A stretch of 64,000 bases of DNA, taken from assembly GCA_050084985.1 (NCBI GenBank), contig JBITNC010000001.1:91326001-91390000 (forward strand), in the 5' to 3' direction. Positions 60,591-64,000 of the stretch are shown here, piece by piece (the first letter of the stretch is position 1; every line of letters begins with the position of its first letter). Origin of the DNA: Nageia nagi (taxonomy: Eukaryota; Pinophyta). The notes beneath the pieces are model-generated. The model searched no databases. It saw only the letters and a list, made by a program, of their open reading frames with translations, and was not told the origin of the DNA. Made by a program: the position numbers and the translations under genes.

Positions 60591-61433
60591 AATGATAAGT
60601 TCCTTCAAGTTCATCTAAATAAGAATAACCAACCTCACTAAGTGTATCATTAAGAGACCATAATTAAGAAGATAAGTGTTCATAGATTATTAATACACAA
60701 GACAAGATATTATATTTTATAATATTTAAACTTCTTTTATGTGTATAATAAGAATAACAAGAGGAAATATATGATTGAATTCACGTTGATCTATCTCTTA
60801 TAAGTAAATAAATCATGTAAGGGTTAGTGGATATGACTTTATATTATCATTAAGTTATCAATACGAATGCATGACAACACATGCTACTAAATTAGATATC
60901 TTAGATATATATCTAAAAATGTGAAGAGGTATCAATCTAGAGGCATCTATCTTGGATATCACAATACTAAAAAATTATATAGGCACTTTGATATTGATAC
61001 TTCTCAACATTTTTACATATCTACTAAGATATCTAAACCAATGATTAAAATATATATAACCAATAAAATAATATAAAAATAAACATACCTAAATTTCTAA
61101 AGTGTTTGAAATCTTATTCTTGCACATGACATGTATTTTTGAATCGTTAAATAATTTTAAAACCTTAAAAAACTTAAGATGTTTTTTTTTTTTTTTGCTT
61201 ATTGATAATTATAGTGAATACAAACATTGCATGTAGCAATCTAATATACAATTTAGTTATATATAAAGACAGTGTTTATATGTTGAAGTTTTTAATGATT
61301 AAAAGAAAATAAAATTATAAATTTTTACAAATAAAATTTATTATTATAATTTTATTGATGATAATTAATATGATACTTTTATTTAATTGTCATCATAAAT
61401 TTATAATTATATTGTTTAGTTACTAGCTTAAAT

Positions 61434-61476
<43 letters not shown>

Positions 61477-61979
61477 ATTTAGAGGTACGCATCTCAAGAT
61501 ATCTCTCATTTTTTTGTAGTGTGATATTGAAGATAGATGCCTTTAGATTTATACCTTTTTATATAACATAGGCAAGAGTTATGAAGCTTCTATTATTTAC
61601 TTATTTATTCGTATCTCAATGGAAGAAAAAGTGTAAGTCATCTCATTCATATATATATATATTCAAATGTTTTACCTCATAAAAATGTATTTATAAATCT
61701 TATAATATCCTTTTTCATTGAATTTTAAATAAAACATAATGTATTTAAACCCATTTACCATCCATCCTATCATATTAGTTCCATGCACACATCACGAATA
61801 ATTTTTATGAGGAATATATTTATGATATTCAAAAACTCCTTTATTAATCATCTAATCTTTCATTTCATGTTTAGAACTTTATTCTATTTTGTGATAAAAA
61901 AATTTTTTATACTGACAATGTTCGAAACAATCTTTAATTTTATATTTTACTTTATCTTATAAGGAATTCTTTATTAATA
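60591..61979. other. No gene seen; contains (TA)n at 61436-61472
   Basis: Very AT-rich. A run of about 18 TA units lies at 61436-61472, with a shorter one near 61650. Otherwise no ORF or repeat end stands out. Confidence 0.5.
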
Positions 61980-62549
61980 TTATAAAGAAAGGTTCTGGTT
62001 GAAGTGCCTCACATATGACGATGAAATGTATCCAAGTTCCAGCTAATTTTCAAATACCCCTCCTCACCACCGATCAGAAAAAGGACGCCAGTTGGTGTGA
62101 TGAATCCACAGTAGTCTGTCATTTCTTCCACTTGCAAAGAAGCCATGGTGGACCAATGTACTGCGTGTCATGTCCCAAATTTCCCACTGATCTTCAACTG
62201 TATCATCTCATGAACAGTTTCTCTGTGGAAAGTGATTGATGAGTATTAGACGGTAGTTTAGGACTTTAAATACCAAGACACTGAAATAGAAGAAATATTC
62301 TGTGTGAAATATTCGTGTGGACGCATAAACACGAGATCAGATTTCAATTTAGATTTGTCGCCCGTTTACGATGACAAAATTATGGCGCTTGGTCTATAGC
62401 AGCAGTTCTTCATTGTACAGGTGCGTCCTTTGAGCAATAAAATTATTCATTTCGTTAATGGGTTGTCAACCAAGTAAGCTTCTGATTCTGCAATCCTAAC
62501 TAGCGTCACCACAAAGGATTGGAGGAGCTTTTAGACATCATTGTTTAGA
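61980..62549 (+). other. CpG-preserved segment upstream of third BURP fragment
   Basis: In contrast to its surroundings, this stretch keeps many CG dinucleotides (for example 62310-62400 and 62500-62549) and balanced base composition. A 74-codon plus frame (62015-62239) is unrecognised. A TATA-like tttaaatacc is at 62265-62274. It could be the promoter and 5' region of the BURP copy that follows, but no exon can be proven. Confidence 0.4.
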
Positions 62550-62693
62550 AGATGGAGTGGAATTCACACCCTACGCGTCCAACTCCACATTCAAAGACCG
62601 GCGTTTCCTTCACCGACTACGCCAGCAAGACGGTGTTAGCGCCTCGGCCATGGTGGAGCCCGGGAAATTCTTCAGAGAGAAAATGCAAACACT
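62550..62693 (+). pseudogene. BURP third copy: end of repeat region and linker
   Basis: The frame at about 62555 reads EFTPYASNSTFKD, typical of the last FxxY repeats of PG1-beta proteins. After a short deletion and frame change comes TGVSFTDYASKTV (from about 62598), then another frame with MVEPGKFFREKM (62651-62686), the hallmark junction into the BURP domain. The match breaks at 62693 and is followed by 3'-flank-type sequence (62695-62812), so the whole BURP domain has been deleted. Its CpG content and motif preservation are much better than in parts 1-3, implying later loss of function. Confidence 0.85.
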
Positions 62694-64000
62694 AGACAAA
62701 TAGACGCCATTTATTCTAACCATTTTGTTTATATTTCCAAGTGTATGCATAAGAGATGTTATGAATTAAATAGAAGTCATTTTGAGGATATTATACAATC
62801 AATTTATTTGCAACTATTTTCTTTGTAGTTTGTAGGTGTTCAATACATCCACATATAAATAAATAATTCAATAATAATAAAATACAAGTTTACATCTCCT
62901 TTAGTTAATTTTTGAGTTCATCAATTCATTTTTTTATTTCAATAAAGATTATTTGTATTCTTTTTAGAGATTCATCCATCATGGTTTTCATCTTTAATAC
63001 TAAAGTTAGAACTTCTTTCTCTATGACTTTATCTTGTTTCAACAGTTGGAAAGTGTGTCATTGCTAGAGATTTTTGAGGTCCATCCCTACCTTGGTTGTG
63101 TCTACCTCCTTCATAGGGCTTTGGATATGAAATATTCATATGCTCGCTTCCATAGCTCTTAATATCCTCCAATATTACCTTTCCTTTACAAGTCAAATGT
63201 TAAGTGCAAGGTTTGCATTGGATGGGTTTCCTTTGTTAATAACCACTTCAAATGTAGAATTGAGTCACACTAGTGAGTAGGAGAGAGGTAAGTGTACAGA
63301 CAAGCATGAATCAATAGTAGTAGTTGACAAGACCAAGCATGAACCAATAGTAGGTAGTTGACAAAGACTTACTAATGTGTCAACTAGAATAGTATTTATA
63401 AAATTGGTAAAATAAAAAATCATCTCCTAGCCAAAGTAACTTCAAAATTAAAAAAAATTGATAAAATCAATAAAAAAGTCTTCCACACTTTATAAAATAA
63501 ATACACTTAAAGGAAAAATCATATTTTTTTAGGAAAAAAATTGATTGAAAGGAAAAATCATGATTTATTGGCAATTTTCTAAACATTGGGCTCGAATCAC
63601 CCACTTCTCGTAGATAAGAAAGCTCATCACTAATTATTGATGATTCCTTACCATTAAGTCAATAATGGATACCTTGCTCCATGTTTTGCATTTTTTTTCA
63701 TTAATTTTTAATCTTGTTTCTAATGTTTTGTCAAACACCAATAAAGGTAAAGTCAATGTTTGACACCTTTTAAACCTATTGGCTTGTAGGACCTATCAAG
63801 AGTTTTTAAATTTCACTAATGTAGAGGGTGGGAGTAGAACTTGAAATGTTCAATGTGGGTTCCTTTTAAACCTCACTTGTCTTAGCTCCAAACTCCATGA
63901 AAAAAGCTGATAATTTACTATTTGTATGTTTTAAAAACACCATCATATTGTGCTTGATATGATTCTAGAATTTTATTTTGATGATTTATTTTCATTAGCT
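62694..64000. other. BURP 3'-flank repeat, then unassigned sequence
   Basis: 62695-62812 repeats 56243-56360. Beyond that no gene is recognised. At about 62930-63190 the minus strand has a broken, hydrophilic frame (words like SYPKPYEGGRHNQG) that might be a gag remnant, but this is too weak to assign. 63300-64000 shows nothing. Confidence 0.45.

Noticed and set aside
62385-62425. First exon of a BURP gene with a CAG|GTGCGT donor
   Set aside because: The putative ATG frame meets a stop after five codons and no signal peptide can be read. Too weak to annotate.

Overview
The window is AT-rich, intron-poor plant nuclear DNA packed with retrotransposons. The families present are typical of land plants: Ty1/copia elements primed by initiator tRNA-Met, a chromovirus-like Ty3/gypsy element, an L1-type LINE with a DUF4283/CCHC ORF1, and relics of a polygalacturonase-1-beta-like BURP-domain gene. 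Old, deeply nested insertions and CpG decay suggest a seed plant with a large genome. A gymnosperm is plausible but this is only a guess. No intact cellular gene, tRNA, rRNA or CRISPR array was found. The only long intact reading frames are the two of the LINE.

Layout. 1-3561: 5' end of a minus-strand copia element (A): gag start, long leader, primer binding site and 5' LTR. 3565-5155: old LINE fragment of another clade. 7221-9400: plus-strand copia relic (G). 9401-14940: no genes; a degenerate tandem array at about 11840-13310. 14945-34115: plus-strand copia relic E, split by copia D (15432-32889, minus). D carries a roughly 3 kb tandem duplication and is itself split by LTR element F (25635-31693), which has no recognisable pol.

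34130-55284: a plus-strand BURP pseudogene in three pieces. The first break is copia B (34435-47148, minus; integrase core missing), which contains a full-length LINE (38909-44514, minus) with two intact ORFs overlapping by ATGA. The second break is a gypsy element (48010-54910, minus) with a perfect 5-bp target duplication. 55293-55850: a 558-bp inverted-repeat element with an 8-bp target duplication, whose empty site survives in a paralogous flank at 58642. 56370-58330: minus-strand copia relic (I). 58570-58995: tail and 3' flank of a second BURP copy. 60275-60590: copia gag relic (H). 61980-62693: CpG-preserved segment ending in a third BURP fragment. The rest to 64000 is unassigned.

Order of events inferred from nesting: the BURP locus was duplicated and decayed. 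Copia E went in or became adjacent, D entered E, and F entered D. Copia B entered the BURP repeat region, and the LINE then entered B. The gypsy element, with very similar LTRs and a perfect target duplication, entered the BURP domain separately. The LINE and the gypsy element look youngest.
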